A stretch of DNA of 64,000 bases from Edaphochlamys debaryana. Its lineage: Eukaryota > Chlorophyta > Chlorophyceae > Chlamydomonadales. A program made the position numbers and the translations under genes. The stretch is from the NCBI GenBank assembly GCA_016858145.1, contig JAEHOE010000091.1, positions 434,001 to 498,000 on the forward strand, written 5' to 3'. Of the stretch, positions 22,001 through 32,200 are shown piece after piece. A model generated the notes under the pieces. The model saw only the letters and a program-made list of their open reading frames with translations. It had not been told where the DNA came from and made no database searches. Position 1 is the stretch's first letter; every line of letters starts with the position of its first letter.

Positions 22001-22563
22001 GGGTCGCCCCGAGCTTGGTCGGGTGAGTCCGGGTTGATCTCGGCTGCATGCTGCGCGGGCGCAGCTGGCGCACCGGGGGAAGGCGCGGCCGCCGCCCCCT
22101 TGTCGCGCTGGGCACGTGCCACGTTGAGGATCCGAGCACCTAGCTTTGTGTAAACGTTGACAGGGTTGACACGCAGAGCTGACCCCAGGGTCAGGGGAAA
22201 CTTGTTGACCTTCAGCATGATCTCATCCGCAACCCTCCCCTCTTCCTCCATCGGGTTGCCAGCAGGGATGGCGTGCGTGCGGCCCATGGTCTTGCCGGCG
22301 GCCCGAGGTGGCGGCCGCCACCCCACGCGGCCGGGGCTCCGCCTGGCTTCGAAGGCCGGGGGCTGTGCGGGAGGTGGGTCCATCCTTGTCCCAGCGGGCA
22401 TAGCACGCCGTGCCGCCACATGCGGGCGCTCCTCTTCTCCCCCCGCTCGCCCCTCACGGGCTCCGCCCGCCCCAGCAGGATTCACATAACTGGCTGGGTC
22501 AATCGCCACCCTCTTGCGGGGCAGCGTGGTGTTCGGGAAGTCACCCATCCGCTTCAGGTACAC
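16099..22563 (-). CDS. pol: Pol polyprotein: protease, reverse transcriptase, RNase H, PHD finger, integrase
   Basis: One open frame of 2,154 codons, numbered from the GTG at 22563. It shows an aspartic protease (IIDSGAS, Asp 233), reverse transcriptase ([15 protein letters not shown], then catalytic FADD at 803-806), RNase H ([13 protein letters not shown], Asp 954), then a long acidic and proline-rich region with a PHD-finger-like domain (1448-1495). Integrase follows: zinc-binding HSQGH from 1678 with CPEC, catalytic Asp 1743, Asp 1803 and Glu 1839 (D,D35E spacing), and a GPY motif near the end ([10 protein letters not shown]). Gag stops at 22565, and pol lies in the +1 frame relative to gag; that frame is open from about 22630. 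The first ATG in frame is six codons after the GTG, so pol may be made by frameshifting or reinitiation. This polyprotein copies the element's RNA into DNA and integrates it. The spacer of about 560 residues between RNase H and integrase is unusually long. Confidence 0.93.
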   Translation of the reverse strand: MYLKRMGDFPNTTLPRKRVAIDPASYVNPAGAGGAREGRAGGEEERPHVAARRAMPAGTRMDPPPAQPPAFEARRSPGRVGWRPPPRAAGKTMGRTHAIPAGNPMEEEGRVADEIMLKVNKFPLTLGSALRVNPVNVYTKLGARILNVARAQRDKGAAAAPSPGAPAAPAQHAAEINPDSPDQARGDPMIMHADPGVVMKTTALEPPRFQVCRAEILLADAEGVMVKTPSIIDSGASNSLAPYQTVRKLRLLPSIEPTSATFLSADGSSAKPSGRIRELFTSTGDMVITIDPFVSQARSYYMLLGCDWLSQARATICYDTSRLYYTNDDGQRSFIPITFLRSPEAMMVETIPKEDSPEGALVADFDPPPAAAAGARTQSASTSAPGAGEPMDDGDLPPLVEDSDEDEDEAEEGEEEEGSEEGSNSESEDDDGDDDAGAGGSPGSWGSWEDNEDGPDQDDWERQAQSTRRPNVEVYLSPSAAGPARSAASPSGRTAPAGEGEGAVAQLGTKGSGQTESLPSPPTFTSAEEHLAAARALATRAWARNKEAPPREELSNTLRERINPDLTSAQREGMYQLLMRNHDMFALTNSELGRTTWVTCKVDTGDSPPVYTPPYRMSRVEMAAVDAEMAKLLKDGLIEPSTSAWGSPVMVIPKKADPVAITADGQDETSKPKPPAEFRVVTDARACNLVVRPQRYPMGNIQDLLDTAAPSGGSTMIYSSLDLKAGYWQVPMHDAESKDKLTIVTPHAAYRPTVMPMGFRNSSAVFSRLMSLVMAPLMPGSHYQEREAASADRPRPRPCCVAFADDVLTFAPTWEEHLRALEDVFACLRLAGLRVALKKCRLGMKRVIFLGHLLDGEKGTVEPDPRNLATIERLPAPRTVKEVRSWISTAAYYKSFIRNFSLKAKPLYELTRKDQPWQWGPEEHEAWSTLRQALLSTPVLAAPDFSRPFIIATDWSKHAVAAILSQVGPDGKERVVQYASKKMSGSQLNWSAADGECYAAVFGVTHFRPYVWGTRFTLLTDSMAVRYLMTAKTSSLQGKLARMALKLMSYDMDIQHRAGEKHGNVDGLSRLAHLAEDSDDEERPTGVASGVASSEHWQAEATTVEMCAGEAPRAELSPEIEVYVTSRIASAQPVRRSLCAPNPRPWRRPTTLLPKSVSAPNRRDTAPLVSYRGVAAIRMEDLGDGEDEGTADLWGGAHTGLEVYMTDGRSEANRNCNTYYAPDYRPGGNPPAPRISPQQLQANQALGRRLAREEAAEGEAHRRENLELDERERRAGMTHETGVVTGRSSIRSHRFPRVPWVPAPGAPRRPVVEREEEEAPVPLTQPAHAPVRAAEHGTGEVDGMDIPQTQPVAREAEGPVPMEGDDDRTQTPSGGEEPGVVPVYPGTEPQSPLWARGRDPGDGEGGPQTKRQRRRSCLLTGFVDPEKEGTSEERGQGSPEDWNPAIRCSVCGQGMPDDSLLLCDYYGCTQAFHTFCLNPPLAHVPPGMWMCPGPHAPFVPPAPVAPAAAAAPAPPQAPVAAPGPSDLTTEGTGAEEDSGGSARESLVVSWRPEDEGEEEEGEGMGEDVAVELEIEEGEGADEGDEAGPSKPRAERSPWEDTALIHYLQTGRWSFPENMGLERAIKETKRIERRAENYMWLEGTLYKVRRQQRRLPAGEISKWKVPKPAECASIVRTVHSQGHQGFDKTYSSVQARFWWPGVRKDVEACLRQCPECASNQNKLLRHPRLRPLPVVPILDTVHLDLFGPVTKTPRGHRYCLVMVDSFSSWVEVVPLKTKKAAEVWTAFWQNWVCRYGVPRVVVSDRGTEFTGKAFARELRSRSIKQYVTAGSNPRGNGKAERMVGTLLDSLRKLITEETEWDAKCYDAAYAYRTAAHAVTKMSPALCMFGRELTLAVELAPPADPEASPEEVEPEQVRVEWTSEHYQLLRARRERMEGLAVDAEKRHVEAKERAEREYQKRRHQSKPRQRGQKPGKPEDGSAAGAGPVNPLGEEVVAAARQATVQRKPRGKEAAQPPLAKPQQREGANPGAVPTQARASAPEIGPADQRREAPAAAGGAPAEGAGPNPGPVERETGGQYNVRPAQAHELRGLPDIPQDALVWKLKRRDSKMAKDREGPYLFQIWRAPDGSHAIVKDAQGTMFPVASHLLFVPRSSL
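18075..18222 (-). other. PHD-finger-like zinc domain embedded in pol
   Basis: Residues 1448-1495 of pol give the PHD ligand pattern: CSVC (1448, 1451), CDYYGC (1463, 1468), HTFC (1473, 1476), then [13 protein letters not shown] with Cys 1491 and His 1495. The last ligand is His where canonical C4-H-C3 fingers have Cys. The Trp two residues before Cys 1491 is the usual PHD tryptophan. PHD fingers commonly bind histone H3 tails, so a role in chromatin targeting of the integration complex is a reasonable inference, not shown here. Confidence 0.75.
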
Positions 22564-22564
22564 C

Positions 22565-23638
22565 TCATCCCGGTGAGCCTGATGGTTGTGGAAACGTGGC
22601 GACTGGTATCGAGGGGGGTGTCGGGCTCAGGCGCGGGAATCGGCCCCGCAGAGGCCCCCCATGCGCGGAGTAGACCTGAGGAGTGCGGTCTACGTCCACC
22701 ATGCTGACCATGGTCGCCAGGTCATCTCCCCGCCTTGTCGGGTAACCACCCTCCTGCCTCCTTTGCATCTCCTGCAGGTTCACGGAGAGGCGTGCGAACT
22801 CCCGCCGCAACGCCTCAATGTCGTTTGAAGCCCCTCCGGTGGGAGACGCAGGTGGGCGAGGGGGAGGTGCCGCCCGCGGTGGGGTGCGTGTGTCTTCGCG
22901 CCTCCCCATTGGCTCCCGGCGGTCATCCCACCGTACACGAGGGCGATCTTGCGCGTCCCGTCCCCGTGCCATGCCACCGCTTCGTGGCTCGGGCCTCACA
23001 AGCTCGTAACGGGGCGCTGGGTTCACCCGCTCAAACCGGGGACCCTCCTCTCGGCCCTTGCGACTGGGCGCAGACCGGCCCACATCCTCCCCCTCCTCCT
23101 CATCCCCTTGATCATCCCTCGCCAGGTCCAGACCCTCGCTCACATATATGGCATCGCTGATGGCAGCGTCAAGGTCACGTGGCCGCAACAGGTAAACCTT
23201 GGCGTGGATGCGGGGTTGCAGCCCTCGCAGGAAGTTATACATGTATGTGGGGTCCTCGTTTGCATCAATGCTGAGCTGTGAGCACAGGTGCCGATATCGG
23301 TCCGCATAGCGCCTCACGCTCTCCTTGCGCCCCTGCTTGCAGTTTGCCAGGCGGCTGTACAACTCGTCCTCTCTCTCGGCGAACCGGTTCACGAAAGCCC
23401 GTCTGAAGGACGCCCAGTTTCCTAGCTCTGGTCCAAGCCCCGCCTCCCAAATCTGGGCGACCGAGTTCAGGCGGCAGCACGCCACCATCAATTTATCCTC
23501 ATCACGCCATTCAAACAACTGGGCGTGGCGCTCAATGCGGTTTAGCCATTGCCGTGCATCATGCAGATCCGGATCGAACAGGGGGATGGCATTCAAGCCA
23601 GACGCGGTAACGCCATGTTGGCGCTCTTGGTCTTCCAT
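22565..23638 (-). CDS. gag: Gag capsid-like protein (Retrotrans_gag type)
   Basis: 357 residues with a start at 23638 (MEDQERQHG), about 100 bp inside the 5' LTR. The part from [16 protein letters not shown] through [17 protein letters not shown] to [15 protein letters not shown] has the helical pattern of the retrotransposon gag family, which forms the capsid. The second half is charged and Arg/Pro-rich with a predicted coiled region ([20 protein letters not shown]). No CCHC zinc knuckle is visible, so RNA binding may depend on the basic tail. The stop at 22565-22567 overlaps the pol frame, which is open across it in +1. Confidence 0.88.
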   Translation of the reverse strand: MEDQERQHGVTASGLNAIPLFDPDLHDARQWLNRIERHAQLFEWRDEDKLMVACCRLNSVAQIWEAGLGPELGNWASFRRAFVNRFAEREDELYSRLANCKQGRKESVRRYADRYRHLCSQLSIDANEDPTYMYNFLRGLQPRIHAKVYLLRPRDLDAAISDAIYVSEGLDLARDDQGDEEEGEDVGRSAPSRKGREEGPRFERVNPAPRYELVRPEPRSGGMARGRDAQDRPRVRWDDRREPMGRREDTRTPPRAAPPPRPPASPTGGASNDIEALRREFARLSVNLQEMQRRQEGGYPTRRGDDLATMVSMVDVDRTPQVYSAHGGPLRGRFPRLSPTPPSIPVATFPQPSGSPG

Positions 23639-23721
23639 ATTGGCCCCTTTTCTTCTTGTGTTGGGTGTTACTGTACGTCTGACCGGCTATGAGAGCGAGG
23701 TGCAGCCACCGACTTGCATAA

Positions 23722-23737
23722 CCAGGTCCCGCTACCA
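23722..23737 (-). promoter_or_regulatory. Putative tRNA primer-binding site
   Basis: On the minus strand, TGGTAGCGGGACCTGG starts exactly where the shared LTR sequence ends. A TGG at this point fits complementarity to the CCA end of a tRNA ending GTCCCGCTACCA. The tRNA was not identified. Confidence 0.6.
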
Positions 23738-25029
23738 GGAAAGCAGGGCCACACTTAATGAGTACCCACAAATTTTTTTTTTGTGGCCCAGTCGTGTGGA
23801 TTGCTGCCCTAGGATCGTTCTGCACGCCCGGTGGTGCCCAGGATCTAGCGTGTGAAGACGCTGACTCTGGTCTCGCCTCAGGGAGCGGGCTCGGGATGTC
23901 TCAAGCGCGGGTCTCGTGACGCAGGGGTATTGCGCACGTCGAAGTGGGACTTAGGTTTGGGAAGTGATGCAGCGGAAGCGTATAGCGTGACGGGGTCAAA
24001 GGGGTGTGAGCGGACGGAAGGGGGGGGGGATGGAGCAGCGGCGCGGGGCTGCTGCGGTGAAGACCCGGCTGGGCTGAGGGCCCGCAGGGTTTAGCGTGTG
24101 ATCGGGTAGGAAGCCAATGCGCTCGCCTCCGCTCGCGCACTGATGCAGGCGAGGAGCGGGGAGCGTGCCCTGTGGCGCTAGTGCGAGCGCTGAAGGGGAC
24201 ACGAGACAAACACAGCCGGCTGCGGGGCAGGCAGGCTGAGTGGGGGCAGGGACCAGGGGTCCGTGCCTGACGCCTCTGGGAACAGGGCGCGGGGCTCCAG
24301 GTCGGAGACAGAAGTGAGCTCTCAGATTACAGAGGGCTCGGCAGGATAGCACTTGGCAATAAAGCCGCAGAATAGCGAGTCAGGGCAGGTTTACGCTCCA
24401 GACGATCACGATTTTGGATCCGGGGCTTACCCCATCCGTCACCGGCCACTCCTTATGTACTCCCGGGCAATCGCATAAGGCCCCTTTGAAAGCTTCACGC
24501 ACTACCGCACAACCACATCAATCAACCCAAACCACAATTGCCGTGACCACCAAACACCTCCGAGCGTCAACAACCACACACCCTCTTCCCCCTTGGCCCT
24601 CGCCACCCATCTTGCATGGTCCAGATCCACTTGCAATATGGTACACAGGCCGCAGATGTGCTCCCGACCGCTCAGCCCTCACGACCACACACCCTTATCC
24701 CACATACGGTGCCCTTCCACTCGTCCCAGGGTATCCAGGGCGCCTCGCTCGCCACAAAGACAACTAGTGGTCCAGGGGACCCTTGCTTACTCAGTGGTAC
24801 CCGTGTCATTGCTCCAGGCCACACGCCACACACACCACGCCGCATGTCACGGAATGCCGTAGAACTTAGAAGTGCACCCCCGACTTGTCAATGTGCGTGC
24901 CCTGCCATGAGCGCATGCCAATCGCTCGTGGGCATGCAAGTGCTATGGTACAGCCGCAAAGCGCGCGGCACACGCAGGAGCGTGTCGCGTGGACACCCAA
25001 TCCTCGTGTTCAACCACCCTCGTGCAACA
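23738..25029 (-). repeat. 5' LTR of the Ty3/Gypsy element
   Basis: 1,292 bp, aligned without gaps to 12409-13700 with one visible difference. The outer end is ...GCAACA at 25029, followed by the ATAA duplication. The inner edge lacks the ten terminal bases found on the 3' LTR and the solo LTR. Transcription should start within it on the minus strand, but I could not place a TATA box or polyadenylation site. Confidence 0.92.
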
Positions 25030-25033
25030 ATAA

Positions 25034-25556
25034 GCTCATACACGACATGTCAAGTATGCTACGAGCGCAGAAACTCAATTCAAGCAAACACGTACGTACG
25101 ATGAGCGAACGCACCGCGCCGAGCGACAGCACGGAGCGGGTGCGTGGTTGAGGACCAAGTACATTGCCTATCGAACGCTGCCCAGTGTAGCTTTCTGCTG
25201 CGTGTAGCCATACATTTCGGATGCCGCGTACGCCCAGTCACCTGCACGCGACCTTCCCATAGGGTAGCACTGATATTAGCGGGATGACGTGTATGTTCCC
25301 AAGGGCGGCAGCGCAAGGCTCTGCACGGCGGCCCACATATCGTCCTCTAGGCCTGCTGCCCTTCCTTGTGGCGCTAACGAACCTGACAGCAGAGGGTAAG
25401 AGCTGTGTGCTACTCGGCTCCGCCGTGTACCCAACATACGGGGTTCGTTGGGGACACGCGCGCGGGTGTGGCGGGGGTATTGCGGGCTTTCAGGTCGTTC
25501 CGTTCTCTGCCACCTGCCTCCTGCTTCACGTAGCCCACATGATGGCGTGTTGCGCT
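25034..25556. other. Gap between retrotransposon and inverted-repeat locus
   Basis: About 520 bp with no gene I can support. Near its right end, 25517-25544 carries a sequence that recurs in direct orientation just outside the right arm of the inverted repeat (28756-28784). Confidence 0.4.
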
Positions 25557-25739
25557 GGCGCCTTTGTGCCACCGCCGCGGGTAGGGTTTCGGGATGTGCT
25601 GGCAGGGGTAGGGTCCGACAGTGCGTGCCCCTAAACCGGCCGTCCCAAGCATCTTCATGGGTGTTCGCAAATCATTTGTGGCCAGCGGGGTAGGCTTTGC
25701 GCGCGATAAATATAGCGCATGGCGGTGTTGCCCCTGCAT

Positions 25740-25880
25740 ATATGGATGAGCGAACGTCCAAACAAACGTCCTGCTGCTGTTGGTGCTGCTGTGCTTCGAA
25801 CGTCCAAACGAACGTCCTGCTGGCTGTTGGTGCTGCTGTGCTTCGAACGTCCAAACGAACGTCCTGCTGTTGGTGCGTTT
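25740..25880 (+). repeat. Minisatellite with palindromic core in the left arm
   Basis: Repeats of a unit containing GAACGTCCAAACGAACGTCC separated by CTGCTGTTGGTGCTGCTGTG-type sequence, about 50 bp per unit, roughly three copies. The right arm (about 28450-28560) carries the reverse complement with a different arrangement of the CAG/CTG-rich part. Confidence 0.7.
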
Positions 25881-26167
25881 GCCATTCTGGGCCAGCCGCC
25901 TCAGACCGACCGCGCCGACTTACACAAAACACGCTACCTCTCCTTTTTGCGGGGGGTGCAACAGGGCCACGCACCGGTGGCCACCAACCGACCTCTACAG
26001 CCACCCTCGGACGGCGGAGGGCCAGCAGAGCAACAGGGCCAACAGGGCTGGCTGTTCAACAGGAGCCCCCGCTGGAGCCAAACACACAACACAGCTGGAC
26101 GACAGACTGACACACACGGAACCACCACGGGGCCCAGGCGCCGCCAGGGCCCCACTGCGCGGCCCTC

Positions 26168-26216
26168 TCACTCCAGGCCGCCCTCTTCCTCATCCGTGTC
26201 CTCAAACGTCAGGGGC
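26168..26216 (-). pseudogene. Reversed copy of the terminal exon of the enclosed gene
   Basis: The minus strand reads an acceptor followed by PLTFEDTDEEEGGLE and a stop, identical to the true last exon at 28107-28155. It sits in the left inverted-repeat arm facing away from the gene body, so it is an inverted-duplication fragment and not an expressed exon. Confidence 0.8.
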
Positions 26217-26282
26217 CTGCGCAACAGGAAAACGGGGAGGAGAGGGCAAAGGTGGCTTGAGTTCCTGGCGGCCCCAGGTGCT

Positions 26283-28155
26283 TCCAGGGCGGCTTCTTGG
26301 CCATCGTCCCGGAACGCCTGGAGCGCGTGGCGGAGGGTGCCGAGCAGCAGCAGGTGCGCCTGCTGTCGGCGGGGGAGCTGGACGCGCACCTGTGGTGTGT
26401 CCTGGAGGGGGTGGCGGCGGAGGCGGGCATGGAGCTCATGCCCCGGCCACAGATGAGCCTTAGCAAGCCGGTCTCCGTTGCCACCATGAAGCTGGAGGCG
26501 GATTATGCCGCCAAGGACTTTGCGAGCGCCCAGCCCTGCCCGGAGCTCAGCGTGCTGCGCCTGGCCTTTTACAAGGCCGGCCCGTCCTTTGCCGCTGCCG
26601 TGTTCCGGCAGCGGAACAGCACCGAGGCGCAGGGGTTCTGCTCCCGTGAGCTCGCGGGCGAGGACTGTAAGGAGGACTGTGAGTCCTCCAAGCACCAGCC
26701 GATGGCCCGAGAGTTCTGCAGCCGCGTGGAGGTGCGTGGGCGGTGTTTGGGGTACCTCTCGCCTCACGCCCCTTGGCGAATCGTTGCCAACCCTGCCCCT
26801 GATGCTCACAAACTGTTCCCCTTGCTTCCCTTCGTATCTCTGTCCCTCCGCGCCACAGGAAGTGCGAAGCCGCGGCGGACAGATGACGGCGGCCAAGAAG
26901 CGCGAGGTGGCTTGCGAAGCCCGCTGCGCTGGCGTGGGCCCCGCCATCGACGTCGTGTGTGCGGCTGCAACCCACGCGTGGAGGCGCGCCAAGGGGCTTA
27001 CTTCTGGCTATGGCTCGGCCGGCGGGGCCGACCCCTCGGAGATGGGCAGGCGCTACGGCTATGGCTCGGCCGGCGGGGCCGTTCCCTCGGAGATGGGCAG
27101 GCGCTACGGCTTTGGCTCGGCCAGCTTGCAGGCGATGCGGCGCGCAATTCACAGGCCGCCCTTGGTGGCGTGGCTGGAGGACGAGGCGGGCATCAAGCCG
27201 CACCAGGACGGCAACGCGGCGTACGGCATCTGCCCGCTGTGCCCGCCAGAGAAGCAGGCCCTGGGGCCCAGGCTCCTGGACAGGTTCAAAGGGCGCATCT
27301 GCGCCTCGTGCGCCAATACCTGGACCTGGGACGAGGAGTCCAAGAAGCTGGAGCGCATCCAGAGGACGAACAGGGGCCGCGTGGGCGAGCGGTGGGTCAC
27401 GGGGCCTGGGCTGGGCTTGGGGGTGGACAAGGGGAGCGGGGCTCAGGCTCGGATGTCAATGTGGGTGCGTTTTTGCTTGTCGGTGACAACTTGCTTGACA
27501 ACTCTTGCCTCGCAGGGCCGTGGGCACGGGCAAGGGCGGCGTGAACGCCAAGTTGGCCGCCACCAAGGCCGCCAGGAAGGCCGGCGTGAAGGAGGGCGGC
27601 GGCAGCAAGGCACGCAGCACCGGCATGGGCAACGTGGGCAGGTGGGCTTTGGGCAGGCTTGGGCTGGGAAGGGCGGGGGTTGGTATGGGTGAGTCCTGTA
27701 CCGGTTGCTCGCGCGGTGCTCAGTTTGCTCACGCCCTGAGCCGCGCTCATTCTGTGACAACCCTCTCCCACCCCGCACTCCCCGCCCCGCCCCTCCACCT
27801 CTCACCACACCGCAGTGCCGGCGGCGGCGGCATTGGGGCGGCGGCTGCGAGCGGCTCGCTCCGGGCCCCGCTCCTGGACGACCCCGGGAACTACGCCACC
27901 CCCGAGCAGCTGGCGGCGATGCTGCGCGACAACGACGAGGGCAGCGCTGACAGGTGGGCTGCCGGGCTGCAACATCTTGGGCTGGGTTGGGCTGGGCGGC
28001 ATGCTTGGTGGCTTGTCGTCGACTCCTGTTCAGTTTAGCCAGCACCTGGGGCCGCCAGGAACTCAAGCCACCTTTGCCCTCTCCTCCCCGTTTTCCTGTT
28101 GCGCAGGCCCCTGACGTTTGAGGACACGGATGAGGAAGAGGGCGGCCTGGAGTGA
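26283..28155 (+). CDS. Unknown multi-exon gene with zinc-ribbon-like segment, probably 5'-truncated
   Basis: Five in-phase plus-strand exons: about 26283-26731, 26859-27391, 27516-27641, 27816-27953 and 28107-28155 (stop). Exon 1 begins abruptly at the inner edge of the left inverted-repeat arm (FQGGFLAIVPERLERVAEG), so the true start seems to be missing or altered. Exon 2 carries 2.5 copies of a 17-residue tandem repeat (GYGSAGGADPSEMGRRY) and a paired-cysteine segment: CPLC, about 25 residues, CASC, followed by WTWDEESKKLERIQR, which suggests a zinc ribbon. Later exons are Lys/Ala/Gly-rich (GKGGVNAKLAATKAARKAG) and then acidic (TPEQLAAMLRDNDEG, FEDTDEEEGG). I recognise no family. A nucleic-acid-associated role would fit the basic and zinc-ribbon parts but is a guess. 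The clean splice phases argue that the sequence was coding until recently. Confidence 0.6.
27001..27118 (+). repeat. 51-bp in-frame tandem repeat within exon 2
   Basis: A 51-bp unit encoding GYGSAGGADPSEMGRRY occurs twice and then starts a third time (FGSAS). Because the unit is a multiple of three, copy number can change without breaking the frame. Confidence 0.75.
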
Positions 28156-28757
28156 GAGGGCCGCGCAGTGGGGCCCTGGCGGCGCCTGGGCCCCGTGGTG
28201 GTTCCGTGTGTGTCAGTCTGTCGTCCAGCTGTGTTGTGTGTTTGGCTCCAGCGGGGGCTCCTGTTGAACAGCCAGCCCTGTGGGCCCTGTTGCTCTGCTG
28301 GCCCTCCGCCGTCCGAGGGTGGCTGTAGAGGTCGGTTGGTGGCCACCGGTGCGTGGCCCTGTTGCACCCCCCGCAAAAAGGAGAGGTAGCGTGTTTTGTG
28401 TAAGTCGGCGCGGTCAGTCTGAGGCGGCTGGCCCAGAATGGCAAACGCACCAACAGCAGGACGTTCGTTTGGACGTTCGAAGCACAGCAGCACCAACAGC
28501 CAGCAGCACCACTGGCAGCAGAAGCACCAACAGCAGCAGGACGTTCGTTTGGACGTTCGCTCATCCATATATGCAGGGGCAACACCGCCATGCGCTATAT
28601 TTATCGCGCGCGCGCAAAGCCTACCCCGCTGGCCACAAATGATTTGCGAACACCCATGAAGATGCTTGGGACGGCCGGTTTAGGGGCACGCACTGTCGGA
28701 CCCTACCCCTGCCAGCACATCCCGAAACCCTACCCGCGGCGGTGGCACAAAGGCGCC
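28041..28757 (-). repeat. Right arm of the long inverted repeat (about 717 bp)
   Basis: Reverse complement of 25557-26282. It includes the last intron end, terminal exon and 3' flank of the enclosed gene and ends in GGCACAAAGGCGCC. Because it is continuous with the gene, this is probably the original copy and the left arm the inverted duplicate. Confidence 0.9.
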
Positions 28758-28784
28758 TCCTGCTTCACGTAGCCCACCTGATGA

Positions 28785-29295
28785 GCAGCTGTAGCAGCTG
28801 TCTGATGCAGCCGAAGGTCTCCAGAGGGGCCCGGGGTAAAAGTTCTATCAGGAAACAATGCAATGCAGGACCGGCGCCCAGGTTTATTTGCAGCATCAGG
28901 GGATGAATCCGTTTGCTGGGGATGGAGGATGATGGCTGGGGGGAGCAGCGCCGGCGGCCATCGGCGAAACAAGGCCTTGGAGGTGCAGTGCCAGCAACCA
29001 AGCGCACGCGGGCACGGCCTGAGAACAAGGGGCAGGCAGGGAAGGGAACATGTGAGGGGAATTGGTACAGCAGGTCGCACGAGGGCGTGGGCGTGGGCGG
29101 AAGCACGTTGGCAGAAGGCAGGTACTTAGGTACCTAGGGAGGCCTCGCTCCTATCAGAGAGGGTTGCTGAAGGGGGTTCGTAGCCGATGTAGCCGATGGC
29201 GCTGGGGCGACTCACTCACATGGCTGGACAGGTTAACCGTTCGTTTACCACTTGGGGGCCAGCTTCCTTACCCTCATGTCCCTTTCCCCTCCAAG
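28785..29295. other. Unassigned sequence before the lectin-like gene
   Basis: About 500 bp where upstream exons (signal peptide) of the lectin-like gene would be expected. No exon is convincing. AGCAGCTG words cluster at 28784-28802. Confidence 0.35.
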
Positions 29296-32200
29296 GCGCT
29301 GTCAACCTGGCTCGTGGGAAGGCCGTCTATGCCTCATCACTGGCCACCGCCGACCCCAGCTGGTGCGGCGGCGTGTGCAGCCTGTCCAGCCTGGTCGACG
29401 AGGACACGTATCTGCGCTGGACACACTCAGCTGGGGGCGACTACAAGCCTTGGTAAGCCGCTACTGGCGTCCCCCACCGCTGGCAAAGGCCGATAGGTTG
29501 TGTAACTGGTTACGCGTTGTCGTCTTATGCCGCTCAATGCATGCAGGGTTTCTGTTGATCTTGGTGTTAAACCAGCATATCACAAGTCGTCATTTGCAAT
29601 AGGTGCGTGGGCACGCCTCCTGTAACTTTCCCATGGCGACCGTAAGTGACCGCTGCAAGCAAGTGACCGCAAGTGAACCGGCTACCGTAATGCTTACAGG
29701 CTTGACCTTCCTGTTCCTTGATGCAGGCCAGACAGCTTTGGTACTCGGCTGCGAGGTGCCGAGCTGCGCATTGGGGACAGCTCCGTGGATCGCAACGGGT
29801 CCAGCGTGGGGGCCAACCCTCTCGTGTGGAAGCAAGATCTCACCTCAGTTGCTGGGCAGGTGACCCGCCGAGCGGCACGCAGGGGCGCTGGGCCACCTTG
29901 CAGAACCAAAACCCTGAGCCCATCCCAAACGGCGGCAACTACTTTCTGCATGTGGCAAAGCTGGTGGTGTACGGTAGGTAATGCCTGTCAAGCCGGGTTT
30001 CGGGTGCACTGCAAGCAAGCGGTTGCACTCAGGGGCGGGTGTTACCCCTGGCCGCACTGCCATAGGTCGAACAGGGCGCAGGATAATTCGCGTACAACAA
30101 AATATCTGCTAGGTCCAGAATGCCGCACACCTGGAGCTACCCACGCTTGGTTGTTCACTTTGCACAAACCTCTGCGTGCGTGCAGCATCACCTCCACCTG
30201 CGCCGCCGTCACCTCCTACCCCGCCACTACCACCACAACCTCCGCCCGCCCAACCTCGACCTCCAGGTGCATTTGATTTTATCAGTGACGCTGGCTGCAG
30301 CTATACCGTCTGTTTCATTTCCTCAGCACCAGCCTTCCTACTTGCCTTCATCTGCTCGCAGCACCTCCAATTCCATCCCTGAGGAATCTCGCCCGGGGCC
30401 AGTCCGCGTTTGCGTCCAGCTCGTGGGGCTGCGGGCTGTGGGTCCCTGCAAAGGCGGTGGACGGCAAGGGGTACCATACCATAAACGACGGTACGTCACA
30501 ACATGCTAGGAGAATCCCCGGCGGTTTGTATGCGCTCGCTGGATGAGTCTTAAATAACACTTACCTCCCATCAAATCCCAGTCCTCCACACCGCTCTGGG
30601 GGACACTCAGCAGTGGTTTCCTGTGCGGATCAGCCCCCCGAGCACCCTTGCCCTGGTATATCGGATAGTGCTCAGGAGCCGTGTGGATTGGTGGGTCCTT
30701 CCTCTGTCCGGGTTGTTGGAGGACAGCTTGGTGTCGTGTCGTCAGACCCTTGCCTTGACGTCCCCCTGTGCATGCCCTTACGTTGTGCCCTCTCAGTTGC
30801 GGCGAGCAGCTCTCTCGCGCCCAGGTCCGCAGACGTTACTCACTTTGATGCCATCCACGGAGTGGGTATCAACGAATTCGGCCGGGTCTTGTCTTGGCAG
30901 GATAAGCGACATGGGAGCGCCCAGTTGCTTGGCTTTACTGGTGACTACCAGTACGACAGCACATTGTGCCTGGGGCGTACGGAAGCGTCATTATGGATGG
31001 CGGCACATGCCGCAGCTTGTTGCCCACCTTTTTGCGAAACTGGAATGTCTCGGCACAGGTACAGTCGTCACTGCTACCCTGCTATCATGTGATCCACACA
31101 TGCAAATTCCCAATTCTCCTTTGCGGATGATCAGGCCCCCTTCACCGTCATTGCAATCTACAATGCGTAACGAAAGCCTGGAGATGTATCAGCACAGCCC
31201 CCCGGTTTCCCATTGGTTCAAATTAAGAATAACGCAAGAGATGTATGGGCCTTCTTCCCCAATTACCCCAATGCCCTCCTGTTTGGCGTGGGGTACGACA
31301 CTTACCGCGAGGACTATCGTGGGTCAAGTGGTTCCATACATGTTTATATCAACCCCAGACTATTGGCGTGTACAACCTTTCCAGGTGTGCCGAGAGGAAC
31401 GATGCCGTCTGTGCACCAGAGTGTTTTGTAAAGCTTATATTCTGTCTGCCGAAGAACGATGCCGTCTGTGCACGCACCAGAGTGTTTTGTACAGCTTTAT
31501 TCTGTCTGCCGCCGTATCGTGGTGAAGCTGTGTATGGTGCTTGGATAATGAGCGCATTCGTGCGCAATGAGGGTCGCACATCATGAGCACTTTATGGCAC
31601 TGCCAGTGGCAAGCCAGGCCTTACCGCGCTGGCCACCTTTCATGACCAGGCCGCTGTACCTATTTCAGCAAACGACTTTGCTCTGGGCAGCGACTTTGGA
31701 TTCAATGGCATTGCGGAGAAGAAACCGCCGTACTTCAAAGGTCGCATCCTTAGCGCTCGTATACAGTCGTGCACTAACCCAGGTGGAGCTGGGTGAGCTC
31801 TACAAGGCGTACGCTCCTCGCTTCAGTTGGAATGCCGCCGTACCCTTACCTTCATTGGGTACGTAATAAGCTGCAACGTCCCAGTTTCACACACGCGTAC
31901 ATCATACCAAGTTCTTGCACGCTGCAGGTCAGGCACTTCAGGAGACGCCCTTCTCCTGCGGCATTTCTTACGGCACGATGGTGGTGACAAGTGACAAAGG
32001 CGGGCCCGGACTATTTTACCCCCTGACACATGTGTCTTCCAGCGGTGGAGGGATTCTGATGGCTCTGCAGTCCAGCTATGCTGGAGTTCGCCTGGGCTCA
32101 TGGCATGGAATGTCCGAATAAGACCTGACGCGGGGACTTCCAGTTTTGCACTATGATTTGGACTGGCACTACCCCAACCCAGCCACCGTTGGAGCAGTAA

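Larger units (their letters stand above)
12395..25033 (-). mobile_element. Full-length Ty3/Gypsy-type LTR retrotransposon, apparently intact
   Basis: The element spans 12399-25029 (12,631 bp), transcribed on the minus strand, with a 4-bp target-site duplication ATAA at 12395-12398 and 25030-25033. The order in the direction of transcription is 5' LTR (23738-25029), primer-binding site, gag (22565-23638), pol (16099-22563), an extra ORF (13792-15426) and 3' LTR (12399-13700). Within pol the order protease, reverse transcriptase, RNase H, integrase defines the Ty3/Gypsy (Metaviridae) type. The LTR pair differs at one position in 1,292 aligned bases by my reading, and all three ORFs are open. 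It is therefore a recent insertion and possibly an autonomous, active copy. Confidence 0.93.
25557..26282 (+). repeat. Left arm of a long inverted repeat (about 726 bp)
   Basis: The outer end starts GGCGCCTTTGTGCC and the inner end stops at CCCCAGGTGCT. The reverse complement is found at 28041-28757. The arms are nearly identical apart from differences in an internal minisatellite. This arm contains a reversed copy of the last exon and 3' flank of the enclosed gene. Confidence 0.9.
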
